Shown: piece by piece, positions 15,511 to 24,240 of the stretch
Numbering within the stretch: the first letter of the stretch is position 1
How the letters are laid out: every line of letters starts with the position of its first letter
Source: Rhodococcus aetherivorans
GTDB taxonomy: Bacteria; Actinomycetota; Actinomycetes; Mycobacteriales; Mycobacteriaceae
NCBI RefSeq assembly: GCF_011058165.1
Contig: NZ_JAALEG010000028.1
Location: 1-60,058 of the forward strand
Reading direction: 5' to 3'
DNA length: 60,058 nucleotides
The notes under the pieces: generated by a model
The model's input: the letters and a program-made list of their open reading frames with translations, nothing else
What the model was told of the DNA's origin: nothing
The model's database searches: none
Position numbers and translations under genes: made by a program

Positions 15511-17067
15511 ATGAACCTCGGCATCTATCTGAGCCGCAGCAGTACGTACTGGCCCGACCACGAAGCCGTGGTGTGCGGCGACGAGCGCTGGACGTACCGC
15601 CGCCTGGAGGGCTCCACCAACCGGCTCGCCTCGGCACTGCTCGGGCGCGGACTCGAACCGGCGCAGGCGGTCGCCACCTTCGCCGGTAACCGCCCGCAGC
15701 TGGTGGAGACCGAGATGGCCCTGTGCAAGGCCGGACTGCTCCGCGTGCCGATCAACGCGCGACTCGGCGCCGCCGAGGTCGCCCACGTCCTACGGGACGC
15801 GGCCGTGCGCATGCTGTTCGTCGACGCCGAGCACGCCGAGGCCGCGCTGAAGATCGTCGCCGACACGGGGGCGGACTGCACGGTCGTCGACTACGACGAC
15901 AGCTGCGACGGCGCGGTGCGCTACAGCGACCTGCTGGCCGAGGGCGACGATCGCCCGGTGGCGATCGAGGTCGACCCCGAGGTTCCCGCGGTCCTGAACT
16001 TCACCTCCGGCTCGACCGGAAAACTCAAGGCCGCGGTGCAGACTCACGGCAACCGCCTGGCCAACATGCGCAAGCGCCTGATGACTCCGGACAGCTCGCT
16101 CGGTGTCGGCGAGCGCTACCTCGCACCCGGCCCGATCACCCACGCCTCGGGCATGGGCCTGCTCGCCTCCCTCTCCCGCGGATCGACCGTCGCGATCCTG
16201 CCGCACTGGGACACCGGGCTGTTCCTGCGCACCCTCGAGTCCGAGCGCATCACCTCGACGTTCATGGTGCCCACCATGCTCAACCTGGTGCTCGACCACC
16301 CGGAGGCCACCACCACCGACTACTCGAGCCTCAGATGCGTGCGGATCGGTGGCGCGCCCGTCTCCCCGCAACGCCTGCGTGACGCCGTCGACCTGTTCGG
16401 ACCGGTCGTCGCCCAGGGTTACGGACAGGCTGAAACCACCAGTGGGGTAACAGTTCTCACTCCGGATGACGTGGAGCGAGGAATCGACTCCGACCCCGAG
16501 CTCCTGCTGTCGTGCGGACGCGCGGTGTTCGACACCGAAGTCCGGGTGGTCGACGACGAAGGCCGGCCCGTGCCGGCAGGCGAACTCGGCGAGATCGTCG
16601 TGCGCGGGCCGGACTGCGTGCGCGAGTACTGGCACGAACCGGAATTGTCGGCGGAGACCTTCCGCGACGGGTGGGTCCACACGGGCGACATCGGGCGCCT
16701 GCGGGAGGACGGGTATCTGTTCATCGTCGACCGCAAGAAGGACATGATCATCTCCGGCGGGTTCAACATCTACTGCAGTGAGGTCGAGGCTGCCCTGTAC
16801 GAGCACCCCGACGTGTCCGAGGTCTGCGTCGTCGGCGTCCCCGACGAGCGGTGGGGCGAGGCCGTGAAGGCCGTCGTCGTGCCGCGCCCCGGCACCGGGC
16901 CGACGGAAGCCGCACTGATCGACCACTGCGCCCAGCGGCTCGCCGGGATGAAGAAGCCGCGCTCGGTGGACTTCGTCGAGTCCCTTCCGATCAACCGCAA
17001 CGGCAAGGTCGACCGCCGCGCCGTGCGCGACTCCTACTGGTCCGGCGCCGAGCGCCGCGTTCACTGA
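15511..17067 (+). CDS. Acyl-CoA ligase (AMP-forming)
   Basis: 518 residues from ATG 15511 (AGGAGCGGAA upstream). It activates a carboxylic acid to acyl-AMP and then acyl-CoA. P-loop NFTSGSTGKLKAAVQTH near residue 165, A5 motif QGYGQAETTSGVT, A7/A8 motifs VHTGDIGRLREDGYLFIVDR and KKDMIISGGFNIY, and the C-terminal catalytic Lys in INRNGKVDRRAV. It leads a five-gene plus-strand run with an acyl-CoA dehydrogenase (gap 11 bases) and an alkyl-sulfatase-family protein. Chain-length preference cannot be read from the sequence; medium-chain or branched acids are plausible. Confidence 0.9.
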   Translation: MNLGIYLSRSSTYWPDHEAVVCGDERWTYRRLEGSTNRLASALLGRGLEPAQAVATFAGNRPQLVETEMALCKAGLLRVPINARLGAAEVAHVLRDAAVRMLFVDAEHAEAALKIVADTGADCTVVDYDDSCDGAVRYSDLLAEGDDRPVAIEVDPEVPAVLNFTSGSTGKLKAAVQTHGNRLANMRKRLMTPDSSLGVGERYLAPGPITHASGMGLLASLSRGSTVAILPHWDTGLFLRTLESERITSTFMVPTMLNLVLDHPEATTTDYSSLRCVRIGGAPVSPQRLRDAVDLFGPVVAQGYGQAETTSGVTVLTPDDVERGIDSDPELLLSCGRAVFDTEVRVVDDEGRPVPAGELGEIVVRGPDCVREYWHEPELSAETFRDGWVHTGDIGRLREDGYLFIVDRKKDMIISGGFNIYCSEVEAALYEHPDVSEVCVVGVPDERWGEAVKAVVVPRPGTGPTEAALIDHCAQRLAGMKKPRSVDFVESLPINRNGKVDRRAVRDSYWSGAERRVH

Positions 17068-17078
17068 CAAGGACCCCC

Positions 17079-18290
17079 ATGTCGTTCACCCTCACCCCGT
17101 CCTACGACGACCACCCGCGGCTCGCGACGCTGGTTCCGCGCCTGCGGGACTACCTCGACGGCGAACTCGCCGAGTACGAACAACGACTCGGCCTGGGACC
17201 GGAAACCCGCTATACCCGAGAGCAACTCGAACCGGTGTGGCGGCGCAGCCGTGAACTCGGGTTCTACGGAATCCATCTGCCGCCGGCCCTCGGCGGTCAG
17301 GGCCTGTCCTACACCGAACTCGCCGTCCTCAAGGAGGAGGTGGGGGCCAGCGGCCGGATCCTCGCCCACTCGGTCCTCGGTGACATGGGCGGGCCGCTCC
17401 GCGTCGGGTCGATCTTCGGCGTGGCCACGGACCACCAGCTCGAGAAGTACCTGATGCCGGTGCTGCGCGGCGAGCGGGCGTGCTGCTCCTCGCTCACCGA
17501 GGAGGACGCGGGATCCGACGTACGGCGGATGCGCACCATCGCCACCCCCGACGGGGACGGCTGGCGGCTGACCGGCCGCAAGGTGTTCTCCTCGGCCGGC
17601 CCGTTCGCCGACTTCTCCGTGCTCGTCGCGCGAATGGCCCCCGCCGGTGACACCGACCCGGAGGTCTATTCGGCCTTCCTCGTCGATCTCGACTCCCCCG
17701 GCTGCACCGTCGTCGACGGTGACCTGCCGATGTCCGGCCAGCACGTGGAGAGCGACATCATCCTCGACGACTGCTACGTCGGGCCCGAGCAGCTGCTCGG
17801 CTCCGTCGGCGACGGTCTGCGAATCGGGCTGGGGCGCGTGACCGTCAACCGGTTGCTGCACTGCCCGACGGTGCTGGGCAGCGCGCGACGCGCGCTGCAC
17901 CTGACCGTCGACTTCGCGAAGACGCGGCACGTGCAGGGCGCACCCCTGGCGGCGTTGCAGTCGATCCAGCACAAGATCGCCGACATGGCCACCGACTACT
18001 ACGCGGCCCGGAGCATGACCTACGACGCCCTCGCCGCGCTCGACGCCGGCACACCGCCGCGCGTCGAGGCGTTCATGTGCAAGCTGTTCGTCGCCGAGCA
18101 CGCCTTCCGCATCGCCGACGAGGCCGTGCAGATCCACGGCAAGGCGGGCATGGTCCGCGGCGCCGAGGTCGAATGGCTGTTCCGGCGGCTGCGCATGTTC
18201 CGCGTCCTCACCGGGTCGTCCGAGATCCAGAAGAACGGGATCGCCAAGCAGTTGCTCGCACAGCCGGCGCGCGGAAAGGAAGCGGCATGA
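17079..18290 (+). CDS. Acyl-CoA dehydrogenase
   Basis: 403 residues. N-terminal helical domain with GFYGIHLPPALGGQGLSYTE; FAD-contact strand CCSSLTEEDAGSDVRRM; middle domain GWRLTGRKVFSSAG and VFSSAGPFADFSVLVARM; C-terminal VQIHGKAGMVRGAEVEWLFR and RVLTGSSEIQKNGIAKQLL. The C-terminal GSSE takes the place of the GTNE loop. It oxidises an acyl-CoA to the 2-enoyl-CoA using an ETF acceptor. Cys-Cys (RACCSS) in the FAD strand is slightly unusual. Its stop overlaps the start of the next gene (ATGA), which indicates translational coupling. Confidence 0.9.
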   Translation: MSFTLTPSYDDHPRLATLVPRLRDYLDGELAEYEQRLGLGPETRYTREQLEPVWRRSRELGFYGIHLPPALGGQGLSYTELAVLKEEVGASGRILAHSVLGDMGGPLRVGSIFGVATDHQLEKYLMPVLRGERACCSSLTEEDAGSDVRRMRTIATPDGDGWRLTGRKVFSSAGPFADFSVLVARMAPAGDTDPEVYSAFLVDLDSPGCTVVDGDLPMSGQHVESDIILDDCYVGPEQLLGSVGDGLRIGLGRVTVNRLLHCPTVLGSARRALHLTVDFAKTRHVQGAPLAALQSIQHKIADMATDYYAARSMTYDALAALDAGTPPRVEAFMCKLFVAEHAFRIADEAVQIHGKAGMVRGAEVEWLFRRLRMFRVLTGSSEIQKNGIAKQLLAQPARGKEAA

Positions 18291-20221
18291 CCAGCCCACT
18301 GTCGAGGCCGAAGGCGGCCACCCCCGCCACCGCGGCGGCCAACCGGGCCGTGCTGAGCACACTGGACTTCGCCGACCGGCGTTCCTTCGACGACGCCCGC
18401 CGCGGATTCGTCGCCACGATCGACCCGCCGGTGATCCGCGCCGAGAACGGCCGGGTGGTGTGGGATCTGACCCGGTACGACTTCCTCGGCGGCGACTGCC
18501 CCGACACCGTCAACCCCAGCCTGTGGCGGCAGGCGCAACTCACCGTGCGGCACGGCCTGTTCCGGGTCACCGATCGCATCCACCAGATCCGGGGTTTCGA
18601 CATCGCGAACATGACGATCGTCGAGGGAGACACCGGATACCTGGTGATCGATCCGCTGCTCACCCCGGAGACCGCCGCCGCCGGCATGCGACTCGTACGA
18701 GAACACCTCGGGGACAAGCCGATCCGCGCGATCGTCTACACCCACAGCCACACCGACCATTTCGGTGGGGTCAAGGGCGTCGTGTCCGGCGACGAGGTGG
18801 CGCGCGGTGCGGTGCGGATCGTCGCGCCGTCGGGCTTCATGGAACACACCGTCAGCGAGAACGTCCAGGCCGGCAACGCGATGAAGCGGCGCGCACAGTA
18901 CATGTACGGCTCGCTCCTGCCGGCGGACGACCGGGGTGTCGTCTCGGTCGGGCTCGGAGCCGCACTCGCCAACGGTGCACCGACGCTGCTCGCTCCCACC
19001 GACCTGGTCGCCGAGACCGGTACCGAGATGGTGCTCGACGGGGTGCGGATCGTCTTCCAGTACACCCCGGACAGCGAGGCTCCGGCGGAGATGAACTTCT
19101 TCCTTCCGGACCTGCGGGCGTTGTGCATGGCCGAGAACGTCTCGCACAACATGCACAACCTCTACACCCTGCGCGGCGCTCAGGTGCGCGACGCCGCAGC
19201 GTGGAGCAACTACATCCGGGACGCCCTCGACCTCTTCGGCGACCGGGCCGATGTGCTGTTCATCAGCCATCACTGGCCGGTATGGGGGCGCGAGGCGATC
19301 CGCGAATTCATGGAGAAGCAGCGCGACCTGTACCGCTTCATCCACGACGAGACGCTGCGGTGGGCGGCGCGCGGGCTGAACGCGGCCGAGATCGCGGAGA
19401 GACTCGAGCTTCCGCCCGCCCTGGCGACCTACTGGTCCAACCGCGGCTACTACGGAACCCTCGAACACAACGTCAAGGCGGTCTACCAGAAGTATCTGGG
19501 CTGGTTCGACGCCAACCCGGCGAACCTGCACCCCCACCCGCCCGCCGCGGCGGCGGCGCGGTACGTCGAGTTCATGGGCGGTGCGGACGAGGTCCTCCGC
19601 AAGGCACGGGCCTCGTTCGACGCCGGCGACTACCGGTGGGTCGCCGAGGTGGTCGGCCGGGTCGTCTTCACCGACCCGGGGAACGAGGACGCGCGGGCCC
19701 TGCAGGCCGACGCCTTCGAGCAGCTCGGATATCAGGCGGAGGCTGCCTCGTGGCGGAACTTCTACCTGACGGGTGCCCAGGAACTGCGCTCGGGCGTCGC
19801 CTACGCCGGGGGCGGTGGGGCGCGGGGCGACATGCTCACGGCGATGACCACCGAGATGCTGCTCGATCACCTGGCCGTCCGGCTCGACGGAGCCGCGGCC
19901 GCCGAATGCGACGCCCACGTGGCGCTCGATGTGGACGGCGACGGGCGGATCTTCGTCCTGGTCCGCCACGGTGTGCTCGTCCACAGCCGTCGTCCGCAGC
20001 GCGGCGACGTGGATGCCACCGTCGCACTGTCGCGGCCGGTGCTGGCGCGACTGGTGCTCGGGGCACTCACCGCGGCCGACGCCGAGGCCGCCGGGCACGT
20101 CACGATCTCGGGTGACGCTGCCGCGTGGCGGGTGCCGTTCGACCTGCGCGGCGGGTTCGACCCGGCATTTCCGATCGTCACCCCGCGAGCTACAGCACAG
20201 TCGAATTATGTTGTCCTCTAA
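18287..20221 (+). CDS. Alkyl-sulfatase-family metallo-hydrolase with C-terminal SCP2-like domain
   Basis: 644 residues. Metallo-beta-lactamase core with the binuclear zinc motif THSHTDHFGG (about residues 152-161), then CMAENVSHNMHNLYTLRGAQ, a hallmark of BDS1/SdsA1 alkyl sulfatases, and FISHHWPVWGREAI. A helical dimerisation part follows (NRGYYGTLEHNVKAVYQKYL). From about residue 515 an SCP2/sterol-carrier-like domain ends the chain (VALDVDGDGRIFVLVRHGVL, GHVTISGDAAAWRV). Known members cleave alkyl sulfate esters to alcohol and sulfate. No signal peptide is visible. Being inside an acyl-CoA operon suggests that the released alcohol feeds beta-oxidation, though alternative esters are possible. 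Confidence 0.87.
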   Translation: MTSPLSRPKAATPATAAANRAVLSTLDFADRRSFDDARRGFVATIDPPVIRAENGRVVWDLTRYDFLGGDCPDTVNPSLWRQAQLTVRHGLFRVTDRIHQIRGFDIANMTIVEGDTGYLVIDPLLTPETAAAGMRLVREHLGDKPIRAIVYTHSHTDHFGGVKGVVSGDEVARGAVRIVAPSGFMEHTVSENVQAGNAMKRRAQYMYGSLLPADDRGVVSVGLGAALANGAPTLLAPTDLVAETGTEMVLDGVRIVFQYTPDSEAPAEMNFFLPDLRALCMAENVSHNMHNLYTLRGAQVRDAAAWSNYIRDALDLFGDRADVLFISHHWPVWGREAIREFMEKQRDLYRFIHDETLRWAARGLNAAEIAERLELPPALATYWSNRGYYGTLEHNVKAVYQKYLGWFDANPANLHPHPPAAAAARYVEFMGGADEVLRKARASFDAGDYRWVAEVVGRVVFTDPGNEDARALQADAFEQLGYQAEAASWRNFYLTGAQELRSGVAYAGGGGARGDMLTAMTTEMLLDHLAVRLDGAAAAECDAHVALDVDGDGRIFVLVRHGVLVHSRRPQRGDVDATVALSRPVLARLVLGALTAADAEAAGHVTISGDAAAWRVPFDLRGGFDPAFPIVTPRATAQSNYVVL

Positions 20222-20242
20222 CATATTTCACTGACACCGCCC

Positions 20243-20271
20243 TTGCGTTATGGCGTCCGTCACAGTAGGCT
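20243..20271 (+). promoter_or_regulatory. Candidate promoter for the MFS-hydrolase pair
   Basis: TTGCGT (20243-20248) and TAGGCT (20266-20271, fitting TANNNT) are separated by 17 bases in the 213-base gap before the MFS gene. The remaining gap to 20434 holds no other recognised feature. The genes may also be read through from upstream. Confidence 0.4.
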
Positions 20272-20434
20272 GAGTGCAACACGGGACGGTGTACGACTTC
20301 GACTTCTCGTGACGATCGACCGGAATGCGCCGCCCTTCCGTCGGGCCACCGACGACGAACGCGGGCCCGGTGCCGATCGGATTCCCAGACGACGTGGCCA
20401 CCGATCGAGGATCGGGACGAGCCGAGGAGGATGC

Positions 20435-21799
20435 ATGGCGACAATTCGAACCCCCAGCCCGGCGACCACGGCGCCGGAGGTGAACCCACCCGGGTACAGC
20501 CGTCGACGTGCCCTCGCCGTCCTCGTGATGATCGTCTTCTTCATGATCATCAACTTCGGCGACAAGGCCGTGCTCGGTCTCGCGGCGGTACCGATCATGA
20601 ACGAGTTCCGGATCGACCGCAGCATGTTCGGACTGATCGCCAGCTCGTTCTACCTGCTCTACAGCATCGCGGGCATCGTCGTCGGCTTCGTCTCCGCCCG
20701 GGTCTCCAGCCGGCTCCTGCTGTTCTCGATGGCCATGATGTGGACGGTCGCGCAGATTCCGGTGCTGCTGGTCGCCACGGTCCCGGCCCTGGTGGCGGGA
20801 CGCGTGCTCCTCGGCGCCGCCGAGGGCCCGGCCACGCCGATGTCGATGCACGCCCTGTACAAGTGGTTCCCGGCGCACAAGCGCGGGTTGCCGTCGGCCC
20901 TGCAGATCAGCGGTGCCGCCCTGGGAGTCCTCATCGCCGCCCCCGTCCTGACGTGGCTCATCAGCGATCACGGATGGCGGGCCGCGTTCATCGCACTGGC
21001 CGTCGTGAGCGGGCTGTGGGGCATCGCCTGGCTCGCGATCGGCAAAGACGGCCCGTTCGACCGCGACACCCGGCACGGGCACGGCGCCGCGGCCGGCCCG
21101 TCGGGCGCGGCCGGCAATCCGAAGATCTGGAAGATCCTGGTGAGCGGCACGTTCCTCGGCAGCGCGGCGAGCGCATTCGGCGGCCACTGGGCGATGGCGG
21201 TCAACTCGGCATGGCTCCCCGAATACCTGCACTCCACAATGCAATTCGGTCCTGCGGACGTCGCCGGCGTGATCAGCGCGATCTCCGGCACGAGCCTCGT
21301 CCTGCTGCTCACCATCTCCCCGCTGTCCGACCTGCTCCTGCGCAGGGGACTGTCGGTGCGCTGGGCGCACGGGGCCTTGCAGGGCGTCGCCGTGACGATC
21401 GCGGGCCTCGCGATGGTGCTCGTCCCGCTCGCGGACGCGTCCGCAATCCGCCTCGTGCTCATCGTGATCGCGTTCAGCGGCTCGGCCGTCGCGTTCCCGC
21501 TCCACTACATGACGGCGGCTGCGGTCGTGCCACCGGCCAAGCGCGGCGCCGTCTTCGGCATCCTCGCCGCCACCGGCACCCTGCCCGGGCTCGTCGCCCC
21601 GTACCTGACCGGCCGGATCGTCGACGGCGGCGCCACGGTCGTGGCCGGATACGGCACCGCGTTCACCCTCGCCGCCGTCGTCATGATCGCGTGCGGCGTG
21701 TATGCCATCGCAGCCATCCGCCCCGCCCACGATGCGCGTCGTCTGACCCGGGTCGGGACGACCGGCACCGCGGACGACGCCACGGCCGGTGCGGTGTGA
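20435..21799 (+). CDS. MFS transporter
   Basis: 454 residues, about 12 membrane helices (first VLVMIVFFMIINFGDKAVLG), start ATG 20435 with GAGGAGG four bases upstream. The profile INFGDKAVLG ... FGLIASSFYLLYSIAGIVVG resembles the ACS/phthalate-permease type carriers for organic anions. The loop near residue 215 is Gly/Ala/His-rich. It follows the alkyl-sulfatase gene by 213 bases and overlaps the next gene by GTGTGA. It is probably the importer for the compound metabolised by this gene set; the substrate is unknown. Confidence 0.85.
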   Translation: MATIRTPSPATTAPEVNPPGYSRRRALAVLVMIVFFMIINFGDKAVLGLAAVPIMNEFRIDRSMFGLIASSFYLLYSIAGIVVGFVSARVSSRLLLFSMAMMWTVAQIPVLLVATVPALVAGRVLLGAAEGPATPMSMHALYKWFPAHKRGLPSALQISGAALGVLIAAPVLTWLISDHGWRAAFIALAVVSGLWGIAWLAIGKDGPFDRDTRHGHGAAAGPSGAAGNPKIWKILVSGTFLGSAASAFGGHWAMAVNSAWLPEYLHSTMQFGPADVAGVISAISGTSLVLLLTISPLSDLLLRRGLSVRWAHGALQGVAVTIAGLAMVLVPLADASAIRLVLIVIAFSGSAVAFPLHYMTAAAVVPPAKRGAVFGILAATGTLPGLVAPYLTGRIVDGGATVVAGYGTAFTLAAVVMIACGVYAIAAIRPAHDARRLTRVGTTGTADDATAGAV

Positions 21800-23028
21800 C
21801 CGCGCACCGCGGAATGGAAGCGGCCCCGTCGATGCGCACCGGTCCGGATCTCACGTGGGCTCGTGGCCTGACCGATCCCGCCGACGTGCGCCGGTACCTG
21901 ACGTCTCGCCGCGAGACGATGCCCACCCGGCGCGTGTGGCGCGGCCGCGGCGGCGTGTGGGAGTTGCCCGCCGCACCGACCGACCTGTCCGGGCTTCCCA
22001 TCGAACGGCTCCGAGGACGGCCGGAGACCTTCAAGCGGATGCTGGAGACGTCCGACACCGACGGCATCGCGGTGGTGCATCGGGGCCACGTCGTCCACGA
22101 GTACCACCGGCCGGGCTTCGCGGCACACGATCCGCACCTGACCACCTCGATGACGAAGTCCGTCGTCGGCCTGGCAGCCGCGATTCTCGTGCACGACGGC
22201 GTCGTCGATCGGCGGCACCCGGCCTCGCGCTACGTACCCGAAGCGGCAGGCACCGCGTTCGGTGACGCACGCGTCGACGACCTGCTGCACATGAGCACCC
22301 GGGTGTCGTACAGCGGCCGGATCTACCACCGTCGCGCCGAGGCGCAGCGCCTGCTCGCCGCGGTGAGCCCGTCCGCGCGCCCCTTCGGATACACGGGGCC
22401 GGGCTCGATCCGCGAGCACCTGGCGACGGCCCGGACGACCGGTCCGGCCGGCGCGGAATTCCGTTACGAGAACGGGAATGTCGAAATGGTCGCGGAGGTG
22501 CTCCGCCGGGCCACCGGAACCACGCTCGCCGACCTCGTCGGCGAGCTGGTGTGGTCCCGCATCGGCGCCGAGGAGGACGGCTACTTCGTCCTCGATTCCG
22601 ACGGCACCGAGATGGCGAGCGGCGGGTTCTGCGCCACGTTGCGCGACGTCGCCCGGCTCGGCGAGGTGCTGCGTTGCGGCGGTGCGCTGGGTGGCCGGCA
22701 GGCGCTGCCGGCCGCGGTGGTCACAGGCCTCGGGGCCCGCGTACCCACCGGTCCCGGCGCGCGTGTGCGGCCACCGAATGCGTCACCGGACTCACGGTCG
22801 ACGCTGTCGTACCGCGACTACTGGTGGGTGCTCGACGACCCGTTCGGCTCCTACACGGCCACCGGAATCCACGGCCAGATGCTGTTCGTCTCACCGGGAC
22901 TCGAGCTGGTGGTCGCTCTCTACGGGTCGCGCGTCGAGTCCCCGTCCGTTCCCGCACCCGCCTTCGTCCTGGCGTGCTATCAGATCGGAGCGCACCTCGG
23001 AGCGTTCGAACCCGTGCCCCCGCCGTGA
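21796..23028 (+). CDS. Beta-lactamase-fold serine hydrolase (esterase-like)
   Basis: 410 residues from GTG 21796, which overlaps the MFS stop by 4 bases; ATG 21814 is an alternative start. Class C/PBP-type motifs: SMTK (SxxK, about residue 118) in HLTTSMTKSVVGLAAAI, YENGN (YxN, about residue 223) and HGQM (HxG, about residue 358) in GSYTATGIHGQMLF. No signal peptide is seen, so a cytosolic esterase or amidase is more likely than a beta-lactamase. As last gene of the operon it could cleave an ester or amide of the imported compound (inference). Confidence 0.85.
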   Translation: MTAHRGMEAAPSMRTGPDLTWARGLTDPADVRRYLTSRRETMPTRRVWRGRGGVWELPAAPTDLSGLPIERLRGRPETFKRMLETSDTDGIAVVHRGHVVHEYHRPGFAAHDPHLTTSMTKSVVGLAAAILVHDGVVDRRHPASRYVPEAAGTAFGDARVDDLLHMSTRVSYSGRIYHRRAEAQRLLAAVSPSARPFGYTGPGSIREHLATARTTGPAGAEFRYENGNVEMVAEVLRRATGTTLADLVGELVWSRIGAEEDGYFVLDSDGTEMASGGFCATLRDVARLGEVLRCGGALGGRQALPAAVVTGLGARVPTGPGARVRPPNASPDSRSTLSYRDYWWVLDDPFGSYTATGIHGQMLFVSPGLELVVALYGSRVESPSVPAPAFVLACYQIGAHLGAFEPVPPP

Positions 23029-23083
23029 CTGTTCCCCCACGGCCCACCTCGGATCGATTCGTGCCGTGCGTTCGCCGCTGTCC

Positions 23084-23617
23084 TCACAGGGGGATAGTGC
23101 GCCTCGGAGGTCGACCGTTGCGCGTCGTCTCGGACAGCTCGTCGAGGGGGACGGAGTGCGGGGAGGCGAACGCGGCGTACTGGGCCTGTCGGCGGAGCCG
23201 AGCCGCCTCGTAACGATCTCGCGTGACGTCCGTATTCGGTGTGAAGGGGGGCACGGCAACGGGTTCGCCGGTGTCGTCCACGGCGACCATGGTGAAGTAC
23301 GAGCTGTTGGTGTGGCGACGTGTTCCGTTTCGGATGTTCTCGGTGTCGACCCGGATCCCGATTTCCATCGAGGTCCGTCCGGTGTAGTTGACCGACGCCG
23401 AGAAGGTGACCAGTTCTCCGACGTGAATTGCGTCGCGGAAGAGAACCCGGTCGACGGAGAGGGTGACGACGTAGGTACCGGCGTAGCGGCTGGCGCAGGC
23501 GTAGGCGACCTGGTCGAGAAGTTCGAGGAGACTGCCGCCGTGGACGTTGCCGGAGAAGTTGGCCATGTCGGGGGTCATGAGCACCGTCATGCGCAGTGAT
23601 GCGTTGCCGGAAGTCAC
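23084..23617 (-). CDS. Hotdog-fold acyl-CoA thioesterase (YciA/BACH type)
   Basis: 177 residues from GTG 23617 with GGAGG six bases upstream. Signatures: MTPDMANFSGNVHGGSLLEL (the usual start with N-x-x-G-x-VHGG), VTLSVDRVLFRDAIHVGELV, SASVNYTGRTSMEIGIRVD and HTNSSYFTMVAVDDTG. Family enzymes hydrolyse acyl-CoA to the free acid and CoA. The GTG overlaps the TGA of the upstream open frame (GTGA), so the two may be translated together. A 55-base gap separates it from the convergent serine hydrolase. Confidence 0.88.
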   Translation of the reverse strand: MTSGNASLRMTVLMTPDMANFSGNVHGGSLLELLDQVAYACASRYAGTYVVTLSVDRVLFRDAIHVGELVTFSASVNYTGRTSMEIGIRVDTENIRNGTRRHTNSSYFTMVAVDDTGEPVAVPPFTPNTDVTRDRYEAARLRRQAQYAAFASPHSVPLDELSETTRNGRPPRRTIPL

Positions 23618-24129
23618 AGCGATCCTCCAGGGTGGCCGGGCGAGCCGGAGGCCGAGCGCCGTTGCGCCCATCGCGGGGGACGACCGACGGTACTCGGGTC
23701 GACATGCCAGCCGGCCGGGATGCGGCACCAGACGAAAGCCCGGCACTGCGGGACCGGATGCAGAATCCAACGCCGATGCATGCTCACCCCCCACCCGTGG
23801 ATGTCCTCTGATGGGGGCGAGGCGGCTCCGGATGGGGGCGAGGTCGACGCGAGCAGGGCGCGTGGGTGGAGGGGGAGCGGCACGGACCTGTCGGTGACGA
23901 CGGCGGCTGCGCCCACTGCGACTGCGAGGTCTTCGATGCCGGGCCGGTCGGGTGCGACGAGCGGGACGAGGACTGCGTGCCCGGCCGAGTTGGCGTTGTC
24001 GATGACCGCCTCGCGGGTCCGGCGGTCCCCGATACAGACGAGAACGGCATCTCCGCAACCGACACCGGCCGCGGCGAGATGGTCGACGATGTGGTGCGGC
24101 GCGATGCCGTGCCGGGTGGATTCGGTCAT
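23614..24129 (-). CDS. Hypothetical protein upstream of the thioesterase, possibly degenerate
   Basis: 171 codons from ATG 24129, with AGGAG seven bases upstream and a stop overlapping the thioesterase start. The first ~95 residues look folded (HIVDHLAAAGVGCGDAVLVC, then NSAGHAVLVPLVAPDRPGIE, then AVAVGAAAVVTDRSVPLPLH) and faintly resemble the N-terminal part of AMP-forming ligases ('LRAAGVGPGDRVAL'). The C-terminal 75 residues are Arg/Pro/Trp-rich and look non-native. It could be the decayed front of an adenylating enzyme, or a real small protein. Ribosome site and coupling argue that it is translated. Confidence 0.4.
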   Translation of the reverse strand: MTESTRHGIAPHHIVDHLAAAGVGCGDAVLVCIGDRRTREAVIDNANSAGHAVLVPLVAPDRPGIEDLAVAVGAAAVVTDRSVPLPLHPRALLASTSPPSGAASPPSEDIHGWGVSMHRRWILHPVPQCRAFVWCRIPAGWHVDPSTVGRPPRWAQRRSASGSPGHPGGSL

Positions 24130-24173
24130 GACCAGCTCCTGATCGGGCGTCGAGTGGGTGATGCGACGAGACA

Positions 24174-24211
24174 CCGAGCGGCGTAGGAGGAGGGTCCACT
24201 ACGCCGCTCGG
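24174..24211 (-). terminator. Terminator of the sugar-acid operon
   Basis: A perfect 13-bp stem (CCGAGCGGCGTAG at 24174-24186 with 24199-24211) and 12-nt loop begins 30 bases after the stop of the XylX-like gene on the minus strand. No T-tract. It separates that operon from the thioesterase unit. Confidence 0.65.
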
Positions 24212-24240
24212 CGGGTCCGGTCCCGTGGCCGGCGCGCGGT

